DNA of 64,000 nucleotides from Jannaschia sp. M317 (GCF_025141175.1 NZ_CP081155.1:1393001-1457000); one strand, 5' to 3'; positions 31,647 to 40,299 are shown, counted from the first letter of the stretch. The notes: generated from the letters alone by a model not told the origin. Program-made: numbers and translations.

Positions 31647-32837
31647 TTAGCCCTCGGGGAAAAGCCCCGGCATCCAACGCTCGGCGTATTTTGCCGGGAA
31701 AGCTAGATGCAGCGGCGCGCGCGTGCTTTCGGAGCGAAGCGCTCCGGCCTTGAGCAGGGCTGAGGTGATCCGGCGGGAAGTGCGCTCGCTTGTGCCAAGT
31801 ACGGAATCCACCTCGCCGCGCTCCAGCACACCCTGATAGAGGATCGCTTTCAGCACCAGATCGGATTTCGGGGGCAGGTTTCCGGCGCGCATTTCTTCTT
31901 CGGCCCAGATCATTATCCGGTCTCGCAGCCGTTCCGCCTGCATCAGAGAGCCCATAAATTCGACCTGATCGATGCTGATGCGCAGGAAGAACTCCGTAAA
32001 GGAGGCCAGCGCCGCTTCGCTGAGCGTGCCGCGTCCATCCCTATCGCCGCGCCTGTCTCCATCGCAGGCCTGCAAATGTGCTTTGTAGTCAGCTTCGCGC
32101 CGCGCAAGGCCGCGCGCGACTGACCAAAGCCCACGCGTATCAAGAGAATTCCGCAGCATGGCATAGGACATCAGACGCGCCACGCGCCCATTGCCATCCA
32201 TGAATGGGTGCACCCAAAGAAGGCGGTGATGCGCGCAGGCAGCGGCCAGGATCGACTCGATGCGGCCAGCGCGCGCGTAAGCTTGATGCAGTCGATCCAG
32301 AAAGCGCGGGACAGCGCCAGGGCTTGGCGGTATGTGCCGCCCGACCTGCACATAGCGTTCGCGGAGCTGGCCAGGCACGAGCGGCAGCTTTTCCTTTGTC
32401 TTGGGGTCTTCCACGAAGAGCAGGTCTTCCGGCAGCAACTCACAGAAGCGGCGATGAATCTCGATGATCGACGCGGGAGCGGTCGGGGGTTCTTCAAGCC
32501 CGCCATCATCAATCCATTTCTGGACAGTGATATGAGCCTGGGCTTCGAGCTGGAGGTCGCGCTTCTTGGGATCAGCGCTGTAGTCACCCTCAAGAGCGCG
32601 TTCGATATCAATGGGATGCGTGTTGTGGCCTTCGATCAGATTCGAGTAGTAGCAGTTCATTGAGCGCACCAGATCGGCCAGTGCCGCCGCGATGGATTCG
32701 GGCAGGCTGGCACGGAAGGCGGCGGATTTTTCGGCCAACTCCAGCGCCAGATCACTCAAGACCGCACGGCTAGGAGAGCCCTCGCTCACCATGAGGGGCT
32801 CAAAAAGACCTATACTTTCACCATCGTCGTGCGCCAT
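31647..32837 (-). CDS. Fic family protein (probable AMP transferase), self-inhibited class
   Basis: The 396-aa protein has an intact catalytic motif HPFMDGNGR at residues 210-218, which transfers AMP or another nucleotide phosphate to target hydroxyls. An N-terminal inhibitory motif SNLIEG at residues 65-70 fits (S/T)xxxE(G/N) and marks it as a class II, intramolecularly inhibited Fic. A C-terminal winged-helix-like segment (GERGEVDSVLGTSERTSRRI) may bind DNA. ATG 32837 with AGGAC upstream is chosen over a GTG at 32873. It is monocistronic, convergent with ardC. Single-gene Fic proteins have been reported as phage defence (SoFic), so it may belong to the defence cargo; a housekeeping signalling role is the alternative. 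Confidence 0.9.
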   Translation of the reverse strand: MAHDDGESIGLFEPLMVSEGSPSRAVLSDLALELAEKSAAFRASLPESIAAALADLVRSMNCYYSNLIEGHNTHPIDIERALEGDYSADPKKRDLQLEAQAHITVQKWIDDGGLEEPPTAPASIIEIHRRFCELLPEDLLFVEDPKTKEKLPLVPGQLRERYVQVGRHIPPSPGAVPRFLDRLHQAYARAGRIESILAAACAHHRLLWVHPFMDGNGRVARLMSYAMLRNSLDTRGLWSVARGLARREADYKAHLQACDGDRRGDRDGRGTLSEAALASFTEFFLRISIDQVEFMGSLMQAERLRDRIMIWAEEEMRAGNLPPKSDLVLKAILYQGVLERGEVDSVLGTSERTSRRITSALLKAGALRSESTRAPLHLAFPAKYAERWMPGLFPEG

Positions 32838-33004
32838 GTTTGTCCTGCATTTTGGCCGGATAGTTAAATTCACTTATTCTAACTATATCATAGCTTTATG
32901 ATCTGTGAAAGCGTTCTGAAGTCCGGCTTAATGGCCGCTTCTTTGGCCGCTTTCATGGCCGGTTGTCAAGGAAGCGACTGGCCGACCGGCCAGCCGCCAG
33001 ACAG

Positions 33005-33184
33005 TTAGAGACCTGGACCGCGCGCGGCCAACTCATCTTCGATGTTGCGCATCGTAGCCAGCGCGTCGCGGCGCTCCTGGCTGCTGCGCGGGGCACTCGC
33101 AAAGGCGTTGAACGCCTCGGCCAACAGGCCATGCAGTTCTGCCGTGCTGCGGGATGCCGCTTCAAAGCGTGAGACGAGTTTCAT
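33005..33184 (-). CDS. Small helical protein
   Basis: This 59-aa frame begins MKLVSRFEAASRSTAELHGL and has a strong ribosome site (AAGGAGGATACG before ATG 33184). It is predicted to be all-helical and has no family that I recognise. Small genes of this kind are common between mobilization genes of alphaproteobacterial plasmids. Confidence 0.65.
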   Translation of the reverse strand: MKLVSRFEAASRSTAELHGLLAEAFNAFASAPRSSQERRDALATMRNIEDELAARGPGL

Positions 33185-33720
33185 CGTATCCTCCTTTTGC
33201 TTCAAGGAGGCCCCGAACCACTCAGGGCCTTTCGGCCCCGGCACACACCATCATCGGCCAATGGAAGGTCTGATGGTTCGGGAGGTTTCTTGATCCTGCA
33301 TACAGGCGGATGCGCGTGAAGCGCTTCGATATCGTCTTTGAGGTGGTGATCTCCAGCAGCGCTAGCGGAATGCGTGGCCTATCGGGCGATGTCCGGCAGT
33401 AGTATTTGCGCGGCACTATCGGCAGCCATGTCCCGTGCTCCAATCCCGTGATTTCTTCGAAGATGACTGATGAGCCGAAGCCAGACTTGACGTTGGCGCG
33501 GCTGGCCTTGGCCTGTGGTGTTTTTTGCTACCGATACTGTCCGTCTCGTTTCCTTGGGAACTGGCTTGCAACAGTTGCCCTAAATTCCCTGGCCGGATGC
33601 GGCCCATCTATCAACATCCTGCCCGCTCCAAGTATCCGTGTTGGATATGACAGCTGGTCCTTTGCCTCCGGCGCTTCGGGAGGGCGTTAGCAAGCCAAAC
33701 CCAAGCAAAGGAGAAAGAAC
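33185..33720. other. Intergenic region within the element
   Basis: About 535 bp separating divergent small genes. Frames present here lack ribosome sites and family features. Promoters for both sides must lie here, but I cannot place them. Confidence 0.5.
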
Positions 33721-33957
33721 ATGGCCCGCGAAAACTCAAACCAAACCCAAGTCCTCAACGCGCCCGACTACATGGCATGGCACGTCACCCAGAAGGGTGC
33801 GAAATCCTACTGGAACAAAGTTGGCGCGGCATGGGCGCACAAAGACGGAAAGGGCTACACCCTCCAGCTGGAGACCTGCCCGATCAATGGCCGCATCGTC
33901 CTGCGCCTGCCGCTGGAAGATGCACCGCAAGCCGATAACGAAGCGGGGCGCTCATGA
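33721..33957 (+). CDS. Small conserved-looking mobile-element protein (78 aa)
   Basis: ATG 33721 is preceded by AAAGGAGAAAGAAC. The product contains YMAWHVTQKGAKSYWNKVGA and AHKDGKGYTLQLETCPINGR, which looks like a small single-domain beta-rich protein. Similar small proteins occur in plasmid and ICE accessory regions, with unknown function. Its stop overlaps the next start by 4 nt (ATGA). Confidence 0.75.
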   Translation: MARENSNQTQVLNAPDYMAWHVTQKGAKSYWNKVGAAWAHKDGKGYTLQLETCPINGRIVLRLPLEDAPQADNEAGRS

Positions 33958-34406
33958 GCGCCCCTCTCGAAATTCCGGTAATCGAGGTCGATCCAGCACG
34001 CCTCGAATCTGGAACTTGGTGCCATGAGCGGGACCGCCAGATCGGCGAAGGCGACATTGCTGCCTCCTACAGCGCAGACAAGATCGCACTCGAAGGCCGG
34101 GTCCGTTCACCCTTCACATATCGAAACACCCTTTGGGTCTGCACGGGCATGGTCTCACACAGCAGCACCCGTGCTGCGACCGCGTACCAGCTCTTGCCCG
34201 CAAGGTTCTTCGATGGCATGCCGATCAGCTATCATGAGATTTCGATGCTTGGTGACGAAGCGCGAAACCGCCTTGAAGGCTTCTACCACGGTATGGCGGT
34301 GCACCACGGCAAGCAGGATTATGTCCTGATTGGCCCGAGCGCTTTGTTCATGCCATCGGAGGACGTGCAGACACCGAGGCAGGCCGATCTGTTTGATTTG
34401 CTTTAG
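33954..34406 (+). CDS. Hypothetical protein (150 aa), coupled to the preceding gene
   Basis: The start ATG at 33954 overlaps the stop of the 78-aa gene. The protein contains FTYRNTLWVCTGMVSHSSTR and YHGMAVHHGKQDYVLIGPS. I recognise no domain. The tight coupling indicates joint function with its neighbour. Confidence 0.7.
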   Translation: MSAPLEIPVIEVDPARLESGTWCHERDRQIGEGDIAASYSADKIALEGRVRSPFTYRNTLWVCTGMVSHSSTRAATAYQLLPARFFDGMPISYHEISMLGDEARNRLEGFYHGMAVHHGKQDYVLIGPSALFMPSEDVQTPRQADLFDLL

Positions 34407-34546
34407 GAATGAGCACCGTCTGATAGGGCGGTTTTCTGAATGAATGTGTCTAAATCCATTGAAATGGGTCAGTAGTATTGACATTTTTTAAACACAGCAT
34501 ATGGTGGCTCTTTAAAAATTATTATTATTTTTGTGAGGTTCAAAAA

Positions 34547-34780
34547 ATGGGCAAAAGGGATAATACAATTAAGGCAGTTTTTCTTACCGCAGCCGGTGTT
34601 GGGGCCGCCCACTATGGCTTTGATGGCGCGGATAGATCATTAGTCGAGTCTTTCTCAGTGGGCGCAGCCGCAGGTTGGGGAGCCCTTATGGGAGATGTCA
34701 TTAAGACGATACTGGATAGAAGGAGCGAAGCAGCTTCTTCGGAAAACAACGATCCGCCTGAACCTCCTCATTCCTTGTAA
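34547..34780 (+). CDS. Small glycine-rich, possibly membrane-associated protein
   Basis: The 77-aa frame starts MGKRDNTIKAVFLTAAGVGA, with GAGG about 9 nt upstream of ATG 34547. It has two short hydrophobic stretches (AVFLTAAGVGAAHYGF and VGAAAGWGALMGDVI) that could be weak membrane helices, and a Ser/Glu/Pro-rich tail. The surrounding DNA is AT-rich compared with the rest of the element. No family is recognised. Confidence 0.55.
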   Translation: MGKRDNTIKAVFLTAAGVGAAHYGFDGADRSLVESFSVGAAAGWGALMGDVIKTILDRRSEAASSENNDPPEPPHSL

Positions 34781-34800
34781 GGAAGTTGAGAATAGGACGA

Positions 34801-35010
34801 TCAAGATGGCTCGTCATCATACCAGTCATCGCGCTTTGCCGACGGTTTGAACTCAGGCACGAGCACGTCCGGCTTTTGCTTGTGCCTGGCGTGGGTAAGT
34901 CGGATTGCAAGTCGGATTGTATCCTCCGCCTTCAGTTTGAAATGCTCTCGAAGATCATTCAGCTGGCGAGCATGTGCATCGTCCAGGTTCAGCATTATTG
35001 TGTGTCTCAT
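34801..35010 (-). CDS. Small ribbon-helix-helix-like protein
   Basis: The 69-aa protein begins MRHTIMLNLDDAHARQLNDL, a strand followed by two helices typical of RHH DNA-binding proteins, with an acidic tail DDWYDDEPS. ATG 35010 has AGGAG about 9 nt before it. It lies 15 nt downstream of the relaxase stop on the same strand, so it is probably the last gene of the mobC-relaxase operon and may autoregulate it. Confidence 0.65.
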   Translation of the reverse strand: MRHTIMLNLDDAHARQLNDLREHFKLKAEDTIRLAIRLTHARHKQKPDVLVPEFKPSAKRDDWYDDEPS

Positions 35011-35025
35011 GGCTTGTTACTCCTA

Positions 35026-36336
35026 TTACTTGTTCTGTTCAAAATCCGGACCTTGATCGCGCGTTCTGCGTCGATCCCTTTGACGCTTTCCGTCCTCTTG
35101 CTTTCGCTGGGCCGTCTCAGGCACGCGTCCCATCGTGATGGCGAGCGCCATATCGGCTGCGAGCCCATACAGCGTATCTTGCTGGTGTTTGCGCACACGG
35201 TCGGCGGTTCTTTGAAGTCGTCGCCGTTCGGCGATCTGCTGTCGGATCAATGCGTGCTTTTCGATCCGGTCGCGCGCCTTCGCCTGCCTGATCTCGGCCT
35301 CGTTAATCTCTCTGAGTTTCCGATTCTTGCCAGTGATCCAGCCCCAAAGACCTCGAATGCCGCGCGGTGTCCGTGAGGCCCGAGCCTTTTCTTCGATCTT
35401 CCAGCGTTCTTCTTGCTTCCTGCGCAAAGCGTCGCGTTCACCGCGTTGCCGTTGAACGGCCTGCTCGGACTGGAACGTGATCGACAGCCGCAACTGCTTG
35501 GCGCGCGTTTCCGCTTCCTGAGCCCATTCCTTGATCTTGGGCGTCAGTTGTCCGCCGATATACGCCTTGGTCTCTTCGACAGAAAGAAGCTCCCTCATGT
35601 CGCCGAGCCGTGCAGTCAGTTCCTTCTTCTTGACACCGGCAGCGCGTGACAGGGAGTAAACCTCGCCCCGCCAATCGATGGCGACGTAGCTACGCTTGTC
35701 GCCGTGCGCGAGCCAGAATCCCTTTTCCCTCAGCGCCACCTCGAAGCTCTGGCGCGTGTCGGAGACGTTCCAACATTCGCGGAGCAAGGCCTTCGTCTCT
35801 TTGGCGTCGAGACCGGTACGTTTGGCTTGCTGCCATTCGTGCAACGAGAATTTTAGCGGATCGCGCTTGCGGAAGTCCTGAAGACCTTCCGGTAATGGCC
35901 ATCTGTTTTCGAGGAAAAGCTGCTTGGAGATGCCGGTCAAACGCCTCTTGTAGAAGGAGATGTTGATCGCTTTCATGTCCTCGGAGTCGATCCGCGACCA
36001 CACGGCATGTGCGTGGCGTCGGCCCGCCTTTTCGTGGAATACAATCGCACGGGGCTGGCCTTGCAGGCCGAGCCCCGCTTCGATGCGCTCGATTGCCTTC
36101 TCGAAGGTTTCGATAGGCACATCCGCGTATTCAGGCGGATTCAAGCTGAGGGAAAACAGGTGATTGACGCACCGCGTCCCCATGGAGATGGCCTCAGCTT
36201 CCAGGAGCGCACCGTGCAGGTCGTCGGAGACGAAACCACGCAGATCATGCAGCTCGACGTGGTCGTTGTCGCGCATGTTCAGGAGATGGCGTGCAAGCTC
36301 CTTCGCGTTTCCGCGTTCGTTGCCGTTCAAGATCAT
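35026..36336 (-). CDS. Relaxase/mobilization nuclease (MobP/VirD2 type)
   Basis: Relaxases nick the origin of transfer and stay bound to the 5' end during transfer. The 436-aa protein has an N-terminal domain with HDLRGF near residue 30 and the metal-binding histidine motif HEKAGRRHAHAVWSRID near residue 100 (the three-His signature of the family). It continues into a long, very basic, helical C-terminus (from about residue 270). The nucleophile tyrosine is not obvious; Tyr near residue 69 or 128 are candidates. The ATG at 36336 overlaps the mobC stop as ATGA. An oriT would be expected close by, upstream of mobC. Confidence 0.9.
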   Translation of the reverse strand: MILNGNERGNAKELARHLLNMRDNDHVELHDLRGFVSDDLHGALLEAEAISMGTRCVNHLFSLSLNPPEYADVPIETFEKAIERIEAGLGLQGQPRAIVFHEKAGRRHAHAVWSRIDSEDMKAINISFYKRRLTGISKQLFLENRWPLPEGLQDFRKRDPLKFSLHEWQQAKRTGLDAKETKALLRECWNVSDTRQSFEVALREKGFWLAHGDKRSYVAIDWRGEVYSLSRAAGVKKKELTARLGDMRELLSVEETKAYIGGQLTPKIKEWAQEAETRAKQLRLSITFQSEQAVQRQRGERDALRRKQEERWKIEEKARASRTPRGIRGLWGWITGKNRKLREINEAEIRQAKARDRIEKHALIRQQIAERRRLQRTADRVRKHQQDTLYGLAADMALAITMGRVPETAQRKQEDGKRQRDRRRTRDQGPDFEQNK

Positions 36337-36731
36337 GACGCACCCCCATCCTTGCCGAAGGCTTCGAGCAGAGCGGTTCTCATCTCGTGGACCTCGCCGC
36401 AGGCCCGGCGAAGGTCAGCTTCTGTCTCGGGATGCACCGGCAGGGTGCCAGTGTTTACGGCTCGCGCCATTTGGTTGAGGTTTGCAGACAGACGTGACTG
36501 TCCGAGCGCGGCCAGCACGCGGCCTAAGGCCTCGTGGTCTTTGACCGGCTGGGTGTTCCGTCGCCGTACTTTAGGCAAGCTGCTGCCGAAGAGCACCGCC
36601 TTGATATAGGTGCCAAGCGGCACGCCGTTTGCGGCGTCCTCCAGCTTGGCACGTTCCTCGAATGTCAGTCTGAGCGAGAAGGGTGCTTCACGCTTTCGCT
36701 GGCTTCCATGTCTATTGAACTCGGTTTGCAT
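36333..36731 (-). CDS. mobC: MobC-like relaxosome accessory protein
   Basis: MobC proteins bind near oriT and help the relaxase open the DNA. The 132-aa product has an RHH-like N-terminal part (FSLRLTFEERAKLEDAANGVPLGTYI). The MobC signature ALGQSRLSANLNQMARAVNTGTLP is at about residues 75-100. ATG 36731 has AAGGAAC 8 nt before it; a TTG further up at 36770 lacks one. It is the first gene of the mobC-relaxase operon and ends 141 bp from attR. Confidence 0.9.
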   Translation of the reverse strand: MQTEFNRHGSQRKREAPFSLRLTFEERAKLEDAANGVPLGTYIKAVLFGSSLPKVRRRNTQPVKDHEALGRVLAALGQSRLSANLNQMARAVNTGTLPVHPETEADLRRACGEVHEMRTALLEAFGKDGGAS

Positions 36732-36855
36732 GTCGGGTTCCTTTCGGACCCGGCATGACGGCGAAAACAACTTTCCTGAGCGATTGAATCATAGTTTCAA
36801 CCGCTTAGGAGGCGTATCGCCATGCCGAGAAGTCTGGCGCGAAGATCAGCAAGTT

Positions 36856-36885
36856 AAGTTGGTTGCGAGCCCCCGCAACCAACTT
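36856..36885. repeat. Inverted repeat overlapping attR
   Basis: AAGTTGGTTGCG (36856-36867) and CGCAACCAACTT (36874-36885) are perfect 12-bp inverted arms around AGCCCC. The right arm is part of the att core, the left arm is element DNA. It may be a recombinase binding arrangement present in attP and attR but not attL. Confidence 0.75.
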
Positions 36886-36894
36886 ATCCTGCGA
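36872..36894. other. attR, 23-bp core of the integrative element
   Basis: Exact copy of the core at 6138-6160. The bases on either side differ (C and CCCT here, T and AGCG at attL), which fixes the repeat length at 23 bp. Confidence 0.9.
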
Positions 36895-36920
36895 CCCTCG
36901 CAGGTTAAGTTTAGATCGCC

Positions 36921-36935
36921 CTCCCGCAACCAACT
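36921..36935. repeat. Third partial copy of the tRNA-fMet 3' end
   Basis: CTCCCGCAACCAACT is identical to the last 12 nt of tRNA-fMet plus 3 nt beyond it (6136-6150). It lies 26 bp beyond attR, in host-side sequence, and suggests an earlier insertion or loss event at the same tRNA. Confidence 0.7.
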
Positions 36936-36958
36936 AAAAGCTGATAGTTCAGTGAGAT

Positions 36959-36985
36959 AAACGCCGCCCCTTCGGGGCGGCGTTT
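36959..36985 (+). terminator. Probable original terminator of tRNA-fMet
   Basis: AAACGCCGCCCC and GGGGCGGCGTTT form a long GC-rich stem around a 3-nt loop and end in TTT. It has a host-like composition and lies 24 nt after the third copy of the tRNA end, so it probably terminated the tRNA before the element arrived. Confidence 0.7.
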
Positions 36986-37529
36986 CTCGTTGGAAGGCCG
37001 TGTCCGTACTGGGGCCGTGCTTGAGGGGCGAAAAAGATACGGTCGAGGTGAGATCGCTCTGTAGACATGTGAGGAAAAAAGCGGAGAGCTGCCGTTTGCT
37101 GAAGTATGGTTGTGCAGGACACGGTTGCGGATCGGCATTCCGTCGACCTCGAACTACATTCGCGTTGATGAACCGGGTGCCAAATACTACAACGTCTACA
37201 GCAGGATAGGTCGGTGGTTCACGGCGATCTGATGAAGAAGCATATTTCGACTTACGGTCGGGACGAGGCGTTCCGGTCCGTGGTCGAGCAAATCATCGGT
37301 GAGGAGGAGCGCAAGAACAAGCACGTCCTTGCGCGATCGCTTCGGGCGTCGCTCGATCATCTGGGAGAAGGGGTAACAGCCGGTGCGATGTCGCGGCTAT
37401 TGCCGTTCCCCGACGAAATGGAAGCAGTGGGATGAGTCCGTCCGGGGAAAGGGGCCATCCGGACTTCAGATGATTTGTGCAACAGAGTCCTTTCAACCGA
37501 CTGATTGAGGCGAGCGCACCGGCGTTGGC
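36986..37529. other. Gene remnants on the right flank of the element
   Basis: No complete gene is seen. A plus-strand frame around 37060-37232 reads LRIGIPSTSNYIRVDEPGAK and ends IGRWFTAI before a stop, without a start. A second short frame follows at 37232-37435. Both look like pieces of decayed or truncated genes in an integration hot spot. Confidence 0.45.
37232..37435 (+). CDS. Short hypothetical protein, possibly a truncated N-terminus
   Basis: The 67-codon frame starts MKKHISTYGRDEAFRSVVEQ and ends FPDEMEAVG. It is helical and charged and could be the N-terminal part of a longer protein cut off by rearrangement. No domain is recognised and no good ribosome site is present. Confidence 0.35.
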   Translation: MKKHISTYGRDEAFRSVVEQIIGEEERKNKHVLARSLRASLDHLGEGVTAGAMSRLLPFPDEMEAVG

Positions 37530-38360
37530 CTATCCGAGTTCCATTGACGCTATCGCATGAAACGCAGGGGCTTCGGCCTTTGGGGCTTTGCCACGGACCA
37601 TTCTCGCAGTCTCGAAGGTCGCTTCAAACCCACGTGACGTCAACATTCCGGCGAGGGGTGAGCCGTGTTCCTGGACGTCGATGAAATAGGGGGCAGGGCG
37701 TCCCTCGAACGGATTTGAAGCCAAAAGCGCATCGGCGTCGGAGTCCGTCGTAGCGTGAAAAGGGCCGACCTTGATGCCGGTCCGGCAATGCCGGAACGTG
37801 GCGAAGCCCGTGACGGTTGTTCCATCAACCAAAACGACCGTTTTGCGTGTTTCCATTTGGTCAAGCCACGCGGTCGCAAAGGCCACGCGGTGCATGCCGG
37901 ATGCGTTCATATCGCGTTCGACCAGGGACGGTAGTTCAGCGTGCGTTGCCAAGCGAACGCGGGGTTGATGTCTTGCTGGGACATGTCCCTCAAAACGGAT
38001 CGTGCTGCCGCATTTGACGAAGCCCGAACGGGCGTAGTTCATCTGCTGATCCGGCACGCCATCCAAAGCGATGCTGCGGGTACCGGCATGGGCTATTCCT
38101 GCGCGCCAGACCTCCATCCCATAGCCTTGGCCCCTGTAGTCCGGCCTGCACAGATAGAGCCCTAGAAAGGCAAAGTTGCTGTCGTGGTTGACGACCGAAA
38201 TCGCGGCGACAGGATCGCCGTCGAGTTTCTTGATGAAAAAACCCGACGGATCAGACGCCCAAAATGCCGGTGCATCTTCCAGGCCCGGGTTCCATCCCTC
38301 GTCTGCGGCCCAGTCCAGCACCTTTTCCAGATCCTGGAGGGTCATCGCGCGCACGGTCAT
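37530..38360 (-). CDS. GNAT-type acetyltransferase (two-domain)
   Basis: The 276-aa protein has an N-terminal GNAT fold: VLDWAADEGWNPG, the strand AAISVVNHDSNFAFLGLYL, and the acetyl-CoA loop RPDYRGQGYGMEVW near residue 75. A second, divergent C-terminal domain of the same family follows, as in YitH-like proteins. The substrate is unknown. Its ATG overlaps the stop of the GntR gene as ATGA, so regulator and enzyme are co-expressed. It sits beside a polyamine-type importer, so an amine or amino-acid substrate is plausible but unproven. Confidence 0.88.
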   Translation of the reverse strand: MTVRAMTLQDLEKVLDWAADEGWNPGLEDAPAFWASDPSGFFIKKLDGDPVAAISVVNHDSNFAFLGLYLCRPDYRGQGYGMEVWRAGIAHAGTRSIALDGVPDQQMNYARSGFVKCGSTIRFEGHVPARHQPRVRLATHAELPSLVERDMNASGMHRVAFATAWLDQMETRKTVVLVDGTTVTGFATFRHCRTGIKVGPFHATTDSDADALLASNPFEGRPAPYFIDVQEHGSPLAGMLTSRGFEATFETARMVRGKAPKAEAPAFHAIASMELG

Positions 38361-39055
38361 GACGTCAGCGCGTCCTTCAGGGACAACGTCCTTTCACCCC
38401 TCTCTCGCAGGTCAAGCGCCGAATGGAGATCGACCAGATGGCTTCGCATCAGCTCCTCAGCCTGGTCGCCATTCTGATCGGCGAGGGCCTGCACCAAGGC
38501 ATGATGCGCATGTTTTTCGCAGAGCGCGCTTTCCCGTCGCCAATACAGCGCGATGATCAAAGAAGAGCGTGCGACAAGCGTTTCAATTATGCCTGCAATC
38601 GTCGCCTGATCTGCGATCCGGGCGATTTCCATATGAAAAAGACCTGACAGGTGCAGCGCCCTGCCGGGATCCGCCGCGTCGAGCGCCGCATGTTCGTCGG
38701 TGATGTGACGTTCAAGCTTGGCAATGTCCGCAGGTGTCGCACGCGATGCAGCGCTGCGGGCTGTTCGCGGCTCCAGAAGCTCTCGCGCTTCGAAAACTTC
38801 ATGCGCATCCGAGGTGGATGGCGAAGCGACAAAGGCACCTTTGTTGCGCCGGATATCGACCAGCTTGATGTGCGACAGACCGAGCAAGGCGGCGCGAATC
38901 ACGGTACGGGACACGCCGTAGATATCGGCAAGATCGTCCTCACCGAGCTTTGTGCCGGGCATTATCCGATGTTCATGGATCGCAAGAGACAACGCTTGCG
39001 CGATGGTTTCGCTGCTTGCAGGCCTAGAAGTAGCTGGATTTGGACGGTTCAACAT
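38357..39055 (-). CDS. GntR family regulator, FCD subclass
   Basis: The 232-aa protein has a winged helix at about residues 15-80 (LGEDDLADIYGVSRTVIRAA) and a C-terminal helical FCD effector domain with the expected metal-binding residues (HITDEHAALDAADP, HLSGLFHMEIA, and a late His cluster KHAHHALV). ATG 39055 has GAGGAAG upstream. It is divergent from the ABC importer at 39295. A palindrome in the shared intergenic region (39133-39146) is a likely operator. Confidence 0.93.
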   Translation of the reverse strand: MLNRPNPATSRPASSETIAQALSLAIHEHRIMPGTKLGEDDLADIYGVSRTVIRAALLGLSHIKLVDIRRNKGAFVASPSTSDAHEVFEARELLEPRTARSAASRATPADIAKLERHITDEHAALDAADPGRALHLSGLFHMEIARIADQATIAGIIETLVARSSLIIALYWRRESALCEKHAHHALVQALADQNGDQAEELMRSHLVDLHSALDLRERGERTLSLKDALTS

Positions 39056-39132
39056 TTCGCTTCCTCAGGCCCCGGGAATGGCAGAGGTCTCGCGTCGCTT
39101 CAAGTCGGTGAGTTGTACGCAGTAGTATTCAA

Positions 39133-39146
39133 CATTGTGTACAATG
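39133..39146. promoter_or_regulatory. Candidate GntR/FCD operator
   Basis: CATTGTGTACAATG is a 6-2-6 palindrome close to the TTGTATACAA-type sites bound by FCD regulators. It lies between the divergent gntR and ABC genes, 78 bp from the regulator start and about 150 bp from the transporter start. Confidence 0.65.
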
Positions 39147-39294
39147 ATGTGTTCAATTTCCGCGCTTCCGTCAGATTTGGTGCCTAAAGTTTCAGCAAGG
39201 CTGGGTTTGGCGCTGTGAAATTTCCATCTGAGTTTGCGCTTTTCCAGTCCGGACGTCTTGGGTGGCTCAGTGCATCGGAGAGCTTGTGATCGCC

Positions 39295-40272
39295 ATGAAA
39301 CAGGACCTTGAACTGGTATCAGTGACCAAGCGTTACGGCCCAACGATTGCCGTCGATGCGATCAGTCACAAGTTTCGACCGGCGGGCTATGCGTGTTTGC
39401 TGGGGCCGTCGGGCTGCGGGAAATCCTCCACGCTGCGTATGATCGCGGGACACGAGACAGTGTCTGACGGTTCGATACTCTTGGGTGGCACCGACATCTC
39501 CGACCTCGCGCCCGCGAAACGTGGCACGGCCATGATGTTTCAGAACTATGCACTGTTTCCGCATCTGAGCGTCACCGACAATGTCGCGTTCAGCCTGAAG
39601 ATGCGAGGCGAAGACAAATCTGCGCGCCTCAAGAAGGCGGGTGAAGTGCTGGAACTGGTCGATCTGAGCGCGTTGGGAGACCGGCTCCCTGACCAGCTTT
39701 CGGGTGGCCAGCAACAGCGGGTCGCACTGGCGCGGGCACTGATCACGCGGCCTCAGGTTCTGTTGCTGGACGAACCGCTTTCAGCGCTCGACCCCTTTCT
39801 GCGGATCCGAATGCGGGGCGAGTTGCGCAAGCTGCAACGGGAGTTGGGGATAAGCTTCGTCCACGTCACGCACGGCCAGGACGAGGCCCTGGCACTCGCC
39901 GATGAAATCGTCGTGATGAACAACGCGGTTATCGAACAGGCCGGGTCTGCCCGGGACGTGTTCAACGCCCCCAAGACCGCCTTTGTCGCGCAATTCATGG
40001 GCGGCCATAACGTCATCGCCTTGCCAAAGGGACGCTTTGCCATCCGCATGGACGAGGTCGGGCTGTCGCAAAGCGAGGCGGGCCAGCTTCAAGGCAGCAT
40101 TCTAGCCGTCGAATACCAGGGCGCGCATGTGTCCGTTCTGACCCGCATTGCCGGTGATCAGGAGATCAGCGCGTTGGTGCCCGAAGGCGTGTTTTTCAAC
40201 AACCCATTCAACCCAGGCGATCAGGTCGGTCTGATCTGGGACGACGCGAAACTGCATAAACTCACGGCCTAA
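39295..40272 (+). CDS. ABC importer ATPase, spermidine/putrescine (PotA) type
   Basis: The 325-aa protein has Walker [10 protein letters not shown] near residue 38, Q-loop FQNYALFPH, signature LSGGQQQR and Walker [15 protein letters not shown]-terminal TOBE-type regulatory domain follows (from about residue 240). ATG 39295 is used; an in-frame GTG at 39286 has better spacing from GGAG at 39277 and may be the true start. It is the first gene of an ATPase-binding protein-permease-permease-racemase operon. Confidence 0.92.
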   Translation: MKQDLELVSVTKRYGPTIAVDAISHKFRPAGYACLLGPSGCGKSSTLRMIAGHETVSDGSILLGGTDISDLAPAKRGTAMMFQNYALFPHLSVTDNVAFSLKMRGEDKSARLKKAGEVLELVDLSALGDRLPDQLSGGQQQRVALARALITRPQVLLLDEPLSALDPFLRIRMRGELRKLQRELGISFVHVTHGQDEALALADEIVVMNNAVIEQAGSARDVFNAPKTAFVAQFMGGHNVIALPKGRFAIRMDEVGLSQSEAGQLQGSILAVEYQGAHVSVLTRIAGDQEISALVPEGVFFNNPFNPGDQVGLIWDDAKLHKLTA

Positions 40273-40299
40273 AATCAGTCTGACTCGGAGAGATAAAAG

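Noticed and set aside
33406..33690. A 94-codon plus-strand frame before the 78-aa gene
   Set aside because: No ribosome site, odd composition and no relation to neighbours.
8119..36770. Complete self-transmissible ICE
   Set aside because: I found a coupling protein, relaxase and MobC but no VirB4-like ATPase, VirB6, VirB8-10 or pilus genes, so it is more likely mobilizable only.
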